Positions 45,567 through 54,175 of a stretch of DNA of 64,000 bases are shown here, piece by piece. Position 1 is the first letter of the stretch. Each line of letters opens with the position of its first letter. The DNA is taken from contig JARFXQ010000007.1 in the NCBI GenBank assembly GCA_029194725.1, positions 124,001 to 188,000 on the forward strand, read 5' to 3'. Under the pieces are notes generated by a model. The model was not told the origin of the DNA, ran no database searches, and saw only the letters and a list, made by a program, of their open reading frames with translations. The DNA is from Nitrospira sp. Lineage in GTDB: Bacteria; Nitrospirota; Nitrospiria; Nitrospirales; Nitrospiraceae. Position numbers and translations under genes: made by a program.

Positions 45567-46367
45567 ATGGCCAAACCACGACCAGCTCCGTTAAGGGAAA
45601 AAGACATCACCCGGCAGATCGCCCGGGAATACTATAAAGAGTTTGATCAGCTCATCGAGAGTGACGTCATTATCGTCGGCGCGGGACCATCCGGGCTTAT
45701 TTGCGCGCACGATTTGGCCGCGATGGGATTTCGCACGCTCCTCATCGAGCAAAGCCTGGCTCTCGGGGGCGGATTCTGGTCCGGCGGGTATCTCATGAAC
45801 AAGGCGACGATCTGCGAGCCGGCGAATGAAATCCTTGAAGAAATCGGCGTGCCTTGTAAGAAGATCAAAGAGTGCGAGGGAATGTATATCGTTGACCCAC
45901 CGCACGCCACAGGAGCCTTGATTGCTGCGGCGTACAATGCCGGGGCCAAGATCATGAATCTGACGCGAGTGGTGGATTTGATCCTGCGCAATGACGGCCT
46001 ATTGGAAGGAGTCGTCGTCAACAGCACCACCGCCGAGATGGCCGGTCATGATATCATCCATGTCGACCCCATCGCCCTTGAAAGCAAGATCGTGGTTGAT
46101 GCCACCGGTCACGATGCAGTGCTGGTCGAACTCCTTTACAAGCGGAACCTGTATAATAAGATCCCTGGAAATGGCGCCATGTGGGTCGCACGATCCGAGG
46201 AAGAAATCATGGATCGTACCGGAGAAGTGTCTCCAAATTGCTTCGTCATCGGATTGGCCGTCGCCGCCGTCTATGGCACCCCAAGAATGGGCCCAGCCTT
46301 CGGCTCGATGCTGTTGTCCGGGCGATACGGAGCGGAATTGATTAAGAAAAAGCTGAAACAGGAGTGA
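45567..46367 (+). CDS. thi4: Thi4-type thiazole synthase (His variant)
   Basis: A 266-residue FAD/NAD-fold enzyme of the Thi4 family that makes the thiazole part of thiamine from NAD and glycine. The N-terminal IIVGAGPSGLICAHDLA (residues 35-51) is the dinucleotide motif; SLALGGGFWSGGYLMN and the VVDATGHDAVLV segment follow. At the position where yeast Thi4 has its sulfur-donating, suicidal Cys205, this protein has H165 (IIHVDPIAL). This is the form known from archaeal Thi4 that uses free sulfide and turns over repeatedly. It is 11 bases after thiC in a TPP-controlled operon and replaces the ThiG route. Confidence 0.9.
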   Translation: MAKPRPAPLREKDITRQIAREYYKEFDQLIESDVIIVGAGPSGLICAHDLAAMGFRTLLIEQSLALGGGFWSGGYLMNKATICEPANEILEEIGVPCKKIKECEGMYIVDPPHATGALIAAAYNAGAKIMNLTRVVDLILRNDGLLEGVVVNSTTAEMAGHDIIHVDPIALESKIVVDATGHDAVLVELLYKRNLYNKIPGNGAMWVARSEEEIMDRTGEVSPNCFVIGLAVAAVYGTPRMGPAFGSMLLSGRYGAELIKKKLKQE

Positions 46368-46455
46368 GGGAATGGTTGATGGATGATGAGTTCATGGTGG
46401 ATGACAAGGAGCCGATGCTCGTTAACCATCAACTATCGACTATTCAGTGATTCAC

Positions 46456-46971
46456 ATGGATATTCAAGACTTTTTGGTCCAAGGCGAAGGCCGCGAAGAA
46501 GACAAACGTCAGGCATGGGATCTCTTTCAACAGGCTTATGAGCAACAGATGAAGCGTGAACTGGAGGAGGCCGTCAACCTGTACAAAAAATCGCTTGCGA
46601 CTCATCCCACAGCCGAAGCCCACACATTCTTGGGATGGACCTATAGCTGGATGGGGAGGATTGACGAGGCAATTGAAGAATGTCACAAGGCCATCGTGCA
46701 GGACCCGGACTTCGGCAACCCTTACAATGACATCGGCGCCTACCTGATCGAAAAGGGAGAATTCGACGAGGCGATTCCCTGGTTTCAGAAGGCGATTCAG
46801 GCGAAGCGTTATGAGAGTCCGGCCTATCCGCACCTCAATCTCGGCCGTGTGTACGAACGAAAAGGGAACTGGACCGAGGCAATCGATTCGTATAAGAAAG
46901 CCCTCACCCTGGATCCAAACTACGTATTAGCCAGGAAGGCGCTCGGACGATTGGTCAGCTCGCTGAACTGA
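46456..46971 (+). CDS. TPR protein
   Basis: A 171-residue soluble protein made mostly of tetratricopeptide repeats (about residues 15-165): LFQQAYEQQMKRELEEAVNL, TFLGWTYSWMGRIDEAIEEC, YNDIGAYLIEKGEFDEAIPW and LNLGRVYERKGNWTEAIDSY are successive units. It is likely a protein-interaction scaffold; the partner is unknown. The ATG at 46456 is chosen over a GTG at 46447. It starts 89 bases after thi4 and one base separates its stop from the next gene. Confidence 0.85.
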   Translation: MDIQDFLVQGEGREEDKRQAWDLFQQAYEQQMKRELEEAVNLYKKSLATHPTAEAHTFLGWTYSWMGRIDEAIEECHKAIVQDPDFGNPYNDIGAYLIEKGEFDEAIPWFQKAIQAKRYESPAYPHLNLGRVYERKGNWTEAIDSYKKALTLDPNYVLARKALGRLVSSLN

Positions 46972-46972
46972 A

Positions 46973-47371
46973 ATGAACCAGACAAACCACACAACCATCC
47001 TGGTCGCCATTACTGATCTTTTCTTCTACACCAAAGTTCGGGACGCATTACGTCAACCGGAATACCAGCTTGAAAAAGCACGTACACAACAGGATATTGT
47101 CGACAAAGCCCTATCGGCCAACCCAAGGGTAATCCTCTTCAATATGAACGACCTCACTCTTGATGTCTTTCAAGCGTTGGAGAAACTGAAAGCCGATCCA
47201 CGGTTGAAGAACATTCCGACCCTGGCCTTTGCCAATCATGAAGAAGTCGATACCTGGAAACGCGCCAAAGCGCTTGGCGTGACGAAGGTTGTCTCCCGCA
47301 ATGAGTTTTCGGCCCGCACGAAGGAGCTGGTGGAAGAATTATTCACGTCGGACGTAAAGGCTAAAGGGTGA
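46973..47371 (+). CDS. Pseudo-receiver (CheY-like) protein
   Basis: A 132-residue single CheY-like fold. The usual acidic pair is weak (ITD at 13-15), and the phospho-acceptor position at the end of strand 3 is N57 (VILFNMND) instead of Asp. VTKVVSRNEF occupies the place of the conserved Lys loop. It probably cannot be phosphorylated in the standard way and acts as a binding domain. It lies one base after the TPR gene and ten bases before the ygfZ-like gene, in what looks like one transcript. Confidence 0.7.
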   Translation: MNQTNHTTILVAITDLFFYTKVRDALRQPEYQLEKARTQQDIVDKALSANPRVILFNMNDLTLDVFQALEKLKADPRLKNIPTLAFANHEEVDTWKRAKALGVTKVVSRNEFSARTKELVEELFTSDVKAKG

Positions 47372-47381
47372 AAGTTCCTCG

Positions 47382-48473
47382 ATGAAACAATCCCGTCTTC
47401 ACGCGCAACATGGTCAACTCGGAGCGACGTTCGAGGAAGTCACCGGCTGGGAAGTACCGGCCAACTATGGCGATGTCGAGGCCGAACATCATGCAGTCCG
47501 CCACGCAGTGGGGATAGCCGATCTCTCACATCGTGGCAAGCTTCTGGTCACGGGTGACGATCGTGTGAAGTGGCTGCAAGGCGTCATCAGCAACGACATC
47601 CTTCCCCTCCAACCAGGGCAAGGCTGCTATTCCAGTTTTTTGACCCACAAGGGCAAGATGCTCACCTACTTCCGTCTGTACATGCAGACAGAGGCCGTCA
47701 TGTTGGAAGACGTGGGCGAAATCGGGGAAACCACGTTCCAGACCCTGCGGAAATTCCTTCTCTACGGCACCAAGGCCAAGATGGAAAACTGTGCCGAGAG
47801 CTGGGGGCTGCTCTTGATCAGCGGACCCAAGGCTCCGCATGTGGTGCAATCCGCGTTCGGTGTGGACGTCACGGACTTGAAGCCGGTCACTTTTGTCACG
47901 GCACAGATCGGCGGGCATCACGCCTTGGTGTTGCGCACCGAAGAAACGGGAGAAGTTGATATTGAAGTGCTGCTCCCCACGGATAGCCTCCTAGCCGCTT
48001 GGACCAGTGCCATGCAGGCCGGGGACAAGTTTGGTATGAGGGCCATCGGAACCCGCGCGAGAGAGGCTCTGCGCATCGAAGCAGGCCTCCCGAAAGCCGG
48101 GCCTGACTTGAACGAAGAAATTGTTCCGCCCGAAGCAAACTTAGAGGAAAAAGCTTTCAGCCTGAACAAAGGGTGCTATCCGGGGCAAGAAGTCGTGGCG
48201 CGCATGGATACCTACGGCAACGTACGCCGCAAGTTGGTTGGGTTGGTCCTTATAGATTCAGTCGTTCCGACACATGGAGCCAAACTGTACAGCGGATCTC
48301 GTGAGGTGGGTTGGATCAGCAGCGCCGTCCCTTCACCGCAGCTCAACAAGACCATTGCGTTCGGATTCCCTCTGCGCGACTTCAGCAAGCCAGGAACGGA
48401 ACTGACCGTGGAATTCGAAGGCAGCCGGCATCCGGCCACCGTTCAGACCCTGCCTTTCTACACCAAGCAATAA
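47382..48473 (+). CDS. ygfZ: Folate-binding YgfZ/GcvT-like protein
   Basis: A 363-residue tetrahydrofolate-binding protein of the YgfZ (IbaG/IBA57-type) family, which helps to maintain iron-sulfur enzymes. The diagnostic motif is KGCYPGQEVVARM at about residue 264. The N-terminal aminomethyltransferase-like part carries VTGDDRVKWLQGVISND. Radical-SAM and Fe-S enzymes in this window (PqqE, ThiC, NadA) are plausible clients, but that is inference. Start ATG 47382. Confidence 0.88.
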   Translation: MKQSRLHAQHGQLGATFEEVTGWEVPANYGDVEAEHHAVRHAVGIADLSHRGKLLVTGDDRVKWLQGVISNDILPLQPGQGCYSSFLTHKGKMLTYFRLYMQTEAVMLEDVGEIGETTFQTLRKFLLYGTKAKMENCAESWGLLLISGPKAPHVVQSAFGVDVTDLKPVTFVTAQIGGHHALVLRTEETGEVDIEVLLPTDSLLAAWTSAMQAGDKFGMRAIGTRAREALRIEAGLPKAGPDLNEEIVPPEANLEEKAFSLNKGCYPGQEVVARMDTYGNVRRKLVGLVLIDSVVPTHGAKLYSGSREVGWISSAVPSPQLNKTIAFGFPLRDFSKPGTELTVEFEGSRHPATVQTLPFYTKQ

Positions 48474-48494
48474 TCACCGCCCTCACGACGACCT

Positions 48495-48914
48495 ATGGCT
48501 GTTGATGAACAGGAAGACAGAGTACAAACCACTCCGTATCAGGAGGCGGGTGAACTCGCTGGAATCACTCGGCTGGTGGACGAATTTTACATCAATATGG
48601 ACAGGCTGCCTGAAGCTGAAACCATCAGAAGCATGCATCCTCAGGATCTAACCGAATCACGCAAGAAGTTGACGTATTTCCTGTGCGGCTGGCTTGGTGG
48701 TCCCAAGCTGTTTCAGCAACACTATGGGCCGATCAGCATTCCGGCATTCCACAAAAAGTTTCCCATCGGGTATGAAGAACGCGATGCCTGGCTGCTCTGC
48801 ATGCAACGAGCTCTCGCCGTCCAACCCTACAGTGACCAGTTCAAAGACTACCTCCTAGCAGCACTCAGCATCCCAGCCGAACGAGTCAGAGAGGTGAACG
48901 CAGGAGAGTTCTAA
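48495..48914 (+). CDS. Group II truncated haemoglobin
   Basis: A 139-residue 2-on-2 globin. Visible traits are ITRLVDEFYINMDRLPEAET, LTYFLCGWLGGPKLFQQHYG, and the heme-binding segment AFHKKFPIGYEERDAWLLCM with proximal/distal-side residues of group II. These proteins bind oxygen or NO; in a nitrifier a role against nitric oxide would be sensible but is inferred. It ends a possible five-gene run beginning at thiC. Confidence 0.9.
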   Translation: MAVDEQEDRVQTTPYQEAGELAGITRLVDEFYINMDRLPEAETIRSMHPQDLTESRKKLTYFLCGWLGGPKLFQQHYGPISIPAFHKKFPIGYEERDAWLLCMQRALAVQPYSDQFKDYLLAALSIPAERVREVNAGEF

Positions 48915-49700
48915 GTACCTCTTCCCGCCTCATGCACAGGCTAAACTGTTCGCATTGGAGTACACTCACGCACGCTGAGTACATCTCTGCATCCTCCAGG
49001 ATCCAGAGTCTCGATCCTTCAAGATCCTCTTGAGGAACCCCTACCTTTCAAAATCAACGTGATGAACAAAGAACTCGTCCCGTCTTGTTCAATCAATCGT
49101 GTGGCACTCTCCTTGCTCGCCAGAAAAGGGAAAGACTCGCAGTGGACCGGAATTCATGAAGGACGAGATGGCTTTCTTCTTCAACCATTCCGAGGAGCAC
49201 CAAGCCTCACGTTCACTCCAAACGGAACCAACCTCGATCGGAGGCGAAGCGTGGATCGACGTGAGCCGGTTTTTTCCCGGAGAGAAGCTCGAGCACCAAG
49301 CCGTTAAAGATGTCAAAGCGCCCGTAGACCATCCGCGTTCAGATCTTGCCACCAGCCCTCTGACGAAATCCTTTGCCCTCCTACGTAGGAAGTTTCGGCG
49401 CGGTTCCACCGAAAGCTGAGACTAACTACCGCCGCAAAATCATCTGGTTCATTGGCAGAACAACGAGCCGTGCGGATTCAAAGGCATGGCCTGGCCGTCT
49501 CAGGCCATGCAAGCCGCAATCGCCATTCGCATGTCATCGGACGAGCTAGAGAAGTGCTACCGAATTCGAGCAGACCATCACATGTAAGGATCGTGTCCCC
49601 ATCCAGGAATGTTGAGCTGCTCAATTGATCATAAACACGTTACCAGAGTAGTATTTGACTCATTGAGTGCCGCCAATTGTCAGATGCTATGGAGAACGCA
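48915..49700. other. Long gap before a methyltransferase gene
   Basis: About 790 bases. A 106-codon plus-strand frame (49099-49419, internal ATG 49156) and an antisense frame overlap each other; neither resembles a known family. A perfect inverted repeat lies at 49484-49510. No tRNA was recognised. Confidence 0.4.
49484..49510. repeat. Inverted repeat (10-base arms)
   Basis: GCATGGCCTG (49484-49493) and CAGGCCATGC (49501-49510) pair perfectly around a seven-base loop. No T-run follows. It could be a regulator site or an RNA hairpin. Confidence 0.5.
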
Positions 49701-50525
49701 ATGAATACCATCGAACATGATTATGCTCCGATCTGTGACCTGTATGAGAGGCACCTCGGATCGGCTTTGTTTGAACCCTATGCAATTGATCTTGCGGGTC
49801 GCGTAGCTGATGACTGTTCACAAGGCTCTGTTCTTGAAATGGCCTGCGGGACCGGCATTGTTACTCGACAGCTGCGCGCTCGTCTGAAGCCGGCTGTGGC
49901 CCTGACTGCAACCGATATCAATCCCGGCATGCTTGACTACGCGCAAAAGAAGCTGAATGCCTTGGAGGGAATCACCTGGAAGCAGGCGGATATTGCGGAC
50001 TTGCCGTTTACCGATGCATCATTCAATGCTGCGGTCTGTCAATTTGGGCTCATGTTTGTGTCGGATAAAAATCACGCGTTTCGCGAAATGCGTCGCATTC
50101 TGGCGAAAGGTGGCTTGCTCGCCTTCAGCGTATGGGATCGGATGGAGAATAACTCTTGGGGCATTATTGCGCATGCAACCGTTGGAGAATTCTTCCCGGA
50201 AAATCCGCCGCAGTTTTTCAAAGCGCCCTGTAGCTTTTACGATATCGACGTCTTGCGCAATTTGCTGACGGCGAGCGGATTTGATCGGATCAACATTCAA
50301 ACAGTCCGGAAGGAATGCTACAGCGCCACAGCTCACTCACTGGCGATCGGGCTGATCGAAGGCGCGCCGATTCTTGCCGAAATTCAAGAGCGCGGCGGTG
50401 CGTCTGGACCAATCGTCGATGCAGTGGCGACATCCTTAGCTCGGACTGGTGGAAACAACCCACATCGTTCAACGATGCAAGCTATTGTGGTAACGGCGCG
50501 AGCAAAGGATGACGCAAAGCCGTAA
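49701..50525 (+). CDS. Class I SAM-dependent methyltransferase (UbiE-like)
   Basis: A 274-residue methyltransferase with SVLEMACGTGIVTRQL (motif I), ATDINPGMLDYA, and AVCQFGLMFVSDKNHAFREM leading to LAKGGLLAFSVWD. This resembles UbiE/MenG-type and related small-molecule methyltransferases; substrate unknown. Starts at TTG 49677, ATG 49689 and ATG 49701 are in frame; 49701 is preferred because GGAGA lies five to six bases upstream. It converges on the RND efflux block. Confidence 0.8.
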   Translation: MNTIEHDYAPICDLYERHLGSALFEPYAIDLAGRVADDCSQGSVLEMACGTGIVTRQLRARLKPAVALTATDINPGMLDYAQKKLNALEGITWKQADIADLPFTDASFNAAVCQFGLMFVSDKNHAFREMRRILAKGGLLAFSVWDRMENNSWGIIAHATVGEFFPENPPQFFKAPCSFYDIDVLRNLLTASGFDRINIQTVRKECYSATAHSLAIGLIEGAPILAEIQERGGASGPIVDAVATSLARTGGNNPHRSTMQAIVVTARAKDDAKP

Positions 50526-50557
50526 GCCTGAATGTTCGTGGCCTGAAGTGCCGACCG

Positions 50558-50770
50558 TCAGCATCGAACGATCGTGCCCGGCAGCGTGATGCTCTCGGTC
50601 GCCTGCACCGGCTGAAGAGAGAGAATGGAGACGGGGGGCGCGATGGCGTTGAGCGTCGTCTCGCGGAGCATCGCCGCGTAGCTTCTGGCATCATGAATCC
50701 GATAGCCGAGATAGAGCAGCACGAGCACGATCGCCACCATCGCCATGCGCTTTTTATTGAGGATCTGCAT
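50558..50770 (-). pseudogene. Truncated RND adaptor (membrane fusion protein) gene
   Basis: A 70-codon frame encodes only the N terminus of an adaptor: a membrane anchor (AMVAIVLVLLYLGYRIHDA) and then LRETTLNAIAPPVSILSLQP..ATESITLPGTIVRC, then stop. It matches the first 67 residues of the intact adaptor at 54176-55405; from residue 22 on the two differ at few positions, and the first 20 residues differ strongly. The barrel-sandwich and other domains are gone. Its start overlaps the stop of the RND gene by one base. Confidence 0.88.
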
Positions 50771-53700
50771 CACGAGGCCGATGCCTGCTGCCGGGCCGCT
50801 CGCCGGCTGTAAATCATCGCGTAGACACAGGGCACGAAGGTCAGCGTAAAGACGGTTGCCACGAGCAAGCCGCCGATGACCGCTCGTCCCAGCGGCGCAT
50901 TCTGCGAATACCCGGTCGCCATGGGGACCATCCCAAGGATCATGGCTGACGCGGTCATGAGCACGGCACGAAAGCGTGCGGTGCCGGCCTCGATCGCGGC
51001 CCGCACCGCGTCGCCGTGCTCTCGGATCCGGTCGCGCGCAAAGGACACAACGAGGATCGAATTGGCGGTCGCTGTGCCCATGCACATGATCGCGCCCGTG
51101 AGCGCCGGTTCCGACAGCGGCGTCCGGGTCACGAACAACGCCCAGGCAATGCCCGCCAGTGCGCCCGGCAAGGCCGTGACGATGATGAAGGGATCGAGCC
51201 AGGACTGGAAGTTGACGACGATCAGCAGATAGACCAGCACCATCGCGGCGAACAAGCCGAAAATGAGTTCCGCATAGGCGTCGTGCATCAGAGCGGCCTG
51301 ACCATGGATTTGGATCTCCGCGCTCTGAGGCAACTCATCATTCAACTCGCTGATCGCCTCCTCGACATCCTTCAATAACCCGCCAAGGTCGCGCCCTTCG
51401 GGTGAGACATAGAGGTCGAACAGCGGCATGATATTCCCGTGCGTGACGATGCTCGGGGTGCCGATTGGTTTGAAGTTGGCCATATTGCCGAGCAGCTGCA
51501 TGTCGCCCGCCGATTTGCTATCAAGAGACCCGACCGGGACGGTCTTGAGCGCCGTCATGCCGTTGACCTGCGGTTGCGGGATATAGACATTGATCTGATA
51601 CGAAAACCCGGTGGCGGGATCGAGCCAAAAGATCTGATCGACCTGCTGGCTCCCCGCCGCCACCATTTGAAGATTGACGGTGATGTCTCCCTCGGTCTTG
51701 TTCGCGTCAAGTCCGTACGTGCGGCGGCCTTCGGCCAGGAGGGTCGGCTGGCGCATCGGTTGCTGGAGCACCACATCCGAGGCGCCGGGGATCCGGCGCA
51801 GCCGGCTGATCAATTTGCGGGCGAACTCATAGTTCGCGTACGACTCCGGCCCGTTGACCTGCACATCGATCGGCGCGGGCGCGCCGAAGTTGAGGATCTT
51901 GGCCGTCAAATCGGACGGTTGAAAGGTGAATTCGGTCCCTGGATAGCGCTCCACCAACCCCTTGCGGAGCAGGGTCCGGTACTCCCACACCGGCGCCTTC
52001 TCATCCTTCAAGAGGATCGTCACATCACAATCCTGCGAGCCGATCGTGGGCGTCGGAATGAAGGCGAGGTTATGCGGCCCGATCGGGATCCCGCAATTAC
52101 TGACGACATTCTCCACCTGCCCCGGCAGCAACCGCTCGATGTCTTCGGCGACCAGCGACGCGATGCGCGCGGACACCTCGATGCGCGTGCCGAGCGGCGC
52201 GCGAAAATGCATCTGAATGACATCCGACCGAATCTCGGGAAAGTAGTCGCGTCCCAGGAAGTAATAGAGGGAGAGCGAGCTCACCGCGAGAGTCAGTGCC
52301 ATGATGACGAAGCCGCGGCGGCGAGCCACCGCCTGTTCGAGCAGCTCTCCATAGCCTTCGCGAAACCGATTAAAGCGGCGCTCAAAGCCGCCTTGAAAGC
52401 GGGTGAAGAAGTTCAGCAGTCCACCCAGGTTGGCACGCCAGCCAAGCTGAGGCTTCTGGTGCCCCGGTGACACCTCGTGGTGCTCCACGACGAGCATGTA
52501 TTTCGCCATGGTCGGCACCAGCGTCCGCGACAGGATAAAGGAGGCAATCATGGCAATGACGACCGCCTCGGCCATCGGCGCGAACAGAAAGCCCGACGTG
52601 CCGGTGAGCTTGAAGAGCGGCAACCAGACGATCGCGATGGCTAACGTGGAGACCAACGTCGGAACGACGATCTCATTGGCGGCATCGATGATCGCGCCCT
52701 CCAGCGATTTGTTCATTTCGAGGTGGCGATCGATATTCTCGATCATCACAGTCGCATCATCGACCAGGATGCCGACGGACAACGCCAACCCGCCCAAGGT
52801 CATCACATTAATCGTCTCCCCGAGCCAATGGAGGCCGATGATGGCGGTCAGAATGGAGAGCGGGATCGACGTGGCGATAATCACGGTCGGCCGCCAGGAC
52901 CCCAAGAGCAACAGCACGATGGCGCCGACCAGCAGCCCGGCGGTGAGCATTTCATGCAGCACGTCCACGATCGACTCCTTGACGAATGTCGACGTGTCGG
53001 TCAGGAGCCGGATCTGCATCCCTTCCGGGATGATCTTCTGAATGCGTGGGAGCATCTCTTTGATCCCGGCCACCACGTCCAGGGTGGACGCCTCCGTGCT
53101 CTTCATCACGACGATGATGACGGACTGTTTCCCATTCACGATCACCATGTTCTGCTGCACCCGTCCCATGAGTTCGGCCGTGCCGATGTCGCGCAGGTAG
53201 ACGAACGAGTTCCCTTCGCGCTTGATCGGAATGTTTTCAAAGTCCGTGATCTGCATCGGGGAGGCATTGGTCAGGGCCATCCAGTCGGTCTGCTTGATCT
53301 TGAGGTCCCCAGCCGGCAAGATGAGGTATTGTTGCCGGAATACAGCGTGGACATCCGCCACCGTGATATGACGCGCGAGCAAGGCTTGCTGATCGAGGTT
53401 GAACATCACTTGCAGCGGAGAGCCGCCATAAGGAAACGGGACGATCACCCCGTTGACGGTCACCAGCAGGGGGCGGATTTGCATGTAGGAGACGTTAAAG
53501 AGCTCCGCCGGCGTCATGGTGTCGGAGCTGACTTCCAGCGTCGCGACCGGCAGCGAGGACGGCGCGAGGCGCATGACCATGGCCGGCGAAATATCGGGCG
53601 GCAACACTTTGATGACGGTCTGCGCGATGGCGGTGATATCCGCTTCCGCTCGGCCTACATCGATGCCATCCTGCAGAAAAATATTGGTGATGCTGATGCC

Positions 53701-53964
53701 GTAGTAGGAGTGACTATGCAGGTACTTGATCCCTTCCACGGTCGAGGTGACGAAACGCTCGAACATATAGGTGATGCGTCCGTCGAGCCGCGGCGGTAAC
53801 ATGCCGAGGTAGGGCCAGACCACGGACGTGACGGGAATCCTGATGGAGGGAAAGACGTCGGTCGGCATCTCTTGGATGGTCAGAGTCCCGAACAGCACGA
53901 TCAGGATCGCCAGCACGACGAAGGTGTAGGGCCGTTTGAGGGCTATGATGACGATCTGGTTCAT
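50770..53964 (-). CDS. RND efflux permease, copy 1
   Basis: A 1064-residue inner-membrane proton-driven pump of the RND (AcrB/HAE1-like) family. Twelve membrane segments and two large periplasmic loops are present. GILVDDATVMIENIDRHLE (about residues 400-418) holds the proton-relay aspartates. The protein is the same as copy 2 (55402-58596) except for about three residues at the N terminus and five at the C terminus. Its adaptor gene downstream is truncated, so this copy must share the adaptor at 54176-55405 or be idle. No TolC-type outer-membrane gene is in the window. Substrate unknown. Confidence 0.93.
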   Translation of the reverse strand: MNQIVIIALKRPYTFVVLAILIVLFGTLTIQEMPTDVFPSIRIPVTSVVWPYLGMLPPRLDGRITYMFERFVTSTVEGIKYLHSHSYYGISITNIFLQDGIDVGRAEADITAIAQTVIKVLPPDISPAMVMRLAPSSLPVATLEVSSDTMTPAELFNVSYMQIRPLLVTVNGVIVPFPYGGSPLQVMFNLDQQALLARHITVADVHAVFRQQYLILPAGDLKIKQTDWMALTNASPMQITDFENIPIKREGNSFVYLRDIGTAELMGRVQQNMVIVNGKQSVIIVVMKSTEASTLDVVAGIKEMLPRIQKIIPEGMQIRLLTDTSTFVKESIVDVLHEMLTAGLLVGAIVLLLLGSWRPTVIIATSIPLSILTAIIGLHWLGETINVMTLGGLALSVGILVDDATVMIENIDRHLEMNKSLEGAIIDAANEIVVPTLVSTLAIAIVWLPLFKLTGTSGFLFAPMAEAVVIAMIASFILSRTLVPTMAKYMLVVEHHEVSPGHQKPQLGWRANLGGLLNFFTRFQGGFERRFNRFREGYGELLEQAVARRRGFVIMALTLAVSSLSLYYFLGRDYFPEIRSDVIQMHFRAPLGTRIEVSARIASLVAEDIERLLPGQVENVVSNCGIPIGPHNLAFIPTPTIGSQDCDVTILLKDEKAPVWEYRTLLRKGLVERYPGTEFTFQPSDLTAKILNFGAPAPIDVQVNGPESYANYEFARKLISRLRRIPGASDVVLQQPMRQPTLLAEGRRTYGLDANKTEGDITVNLQMVAAGSQQVDQIFWLDPATGFSYQINVYIPQPQVNGMTALKTVPVGSLDSKSAGDMQLLGNMANFKPIGTPSIVTHGNIMPLFDLYVSPEGRDLGGLLKDVEEAISELNDELPQSAEIQIHGQAALMHDAYAELIFGLFAAMVLVYLLIVVNFQSWLDPFIIVTALPGALAGIAWALFVTRTPLSEPALTGAIMCMGTATANSILVVSFARDRIREHGDAVRAAIEAGTARFRAVLMTASAMILGMVPMATGYSQNAPLGRAVIGGLLVATVFTLTFVPCVYAMIYSRRAARQQASAS
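50795..53943. repeat. Long direct repeat, copy A (RND gene body)
   Basis: This block recurs at 55427-58575, offset by exactly 4632 bases and in the same orientation. All stretches compared were identical, and translations in antisense frames are identical too, which supports nucleotide identity and not only protein identity. At both ends the sequence diverges abruptly within the gene's first and last codons. Confidence 0.9.
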
Positions 53965-54175
53965 AGACGAAGTCTACCGATCATTGTTCTGAGGAATACC
54001 GGCTCCTCACAGGTTGGTCTCTTCCGATCGAGTTTTTTACGCAAGAGTGCCGGGGAAGACTCTGGACGACGACCTCGCCGACAGTCTGCGACTCTCATCC
54101 TCAGCTTGAGAGCAAAGGAAAGCCTGATTCATTCTTCATCCACGATATCAGTCCCTTTTATTTCATCGGGCGCCG
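53965..54175. other. Spacer between adaptor and RND copy 1
   Basis: 210 bases on the downstream side of the intact adaptor and upstream of RND copy 1. No gene or clear terminator is seen. It differs from the region upstream of RND copy 2 (58597 onward), so the two pump genes have different leaders. Confidence 0.5.

Noticed and set aside
46368..46455. Short inverted similarity (GTTGATGG...CCATCAAC) between thi4 and the TPR gene
   Set aside because: Too short and too widely spaced to call a terminator, and no T-run follows.
51439..52470. 343-codon frame antisense to RND copy 1 (repeated at 56071-57102)
   Set aside because: Long antisense frames arise from the codon bias of the pump gene; the product is Arg/Asp-rich and unlike known proteins. 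It was useful only as evidence that the two copies match at nucleotide level.
52723..53799. 358-codon frame antisense to RND copy 1 (repeated at 57355-58431)
   Set aside because: Same reason: composition is His/Asp/Arg-rich, with no start signal, fully inside a recognised gene.
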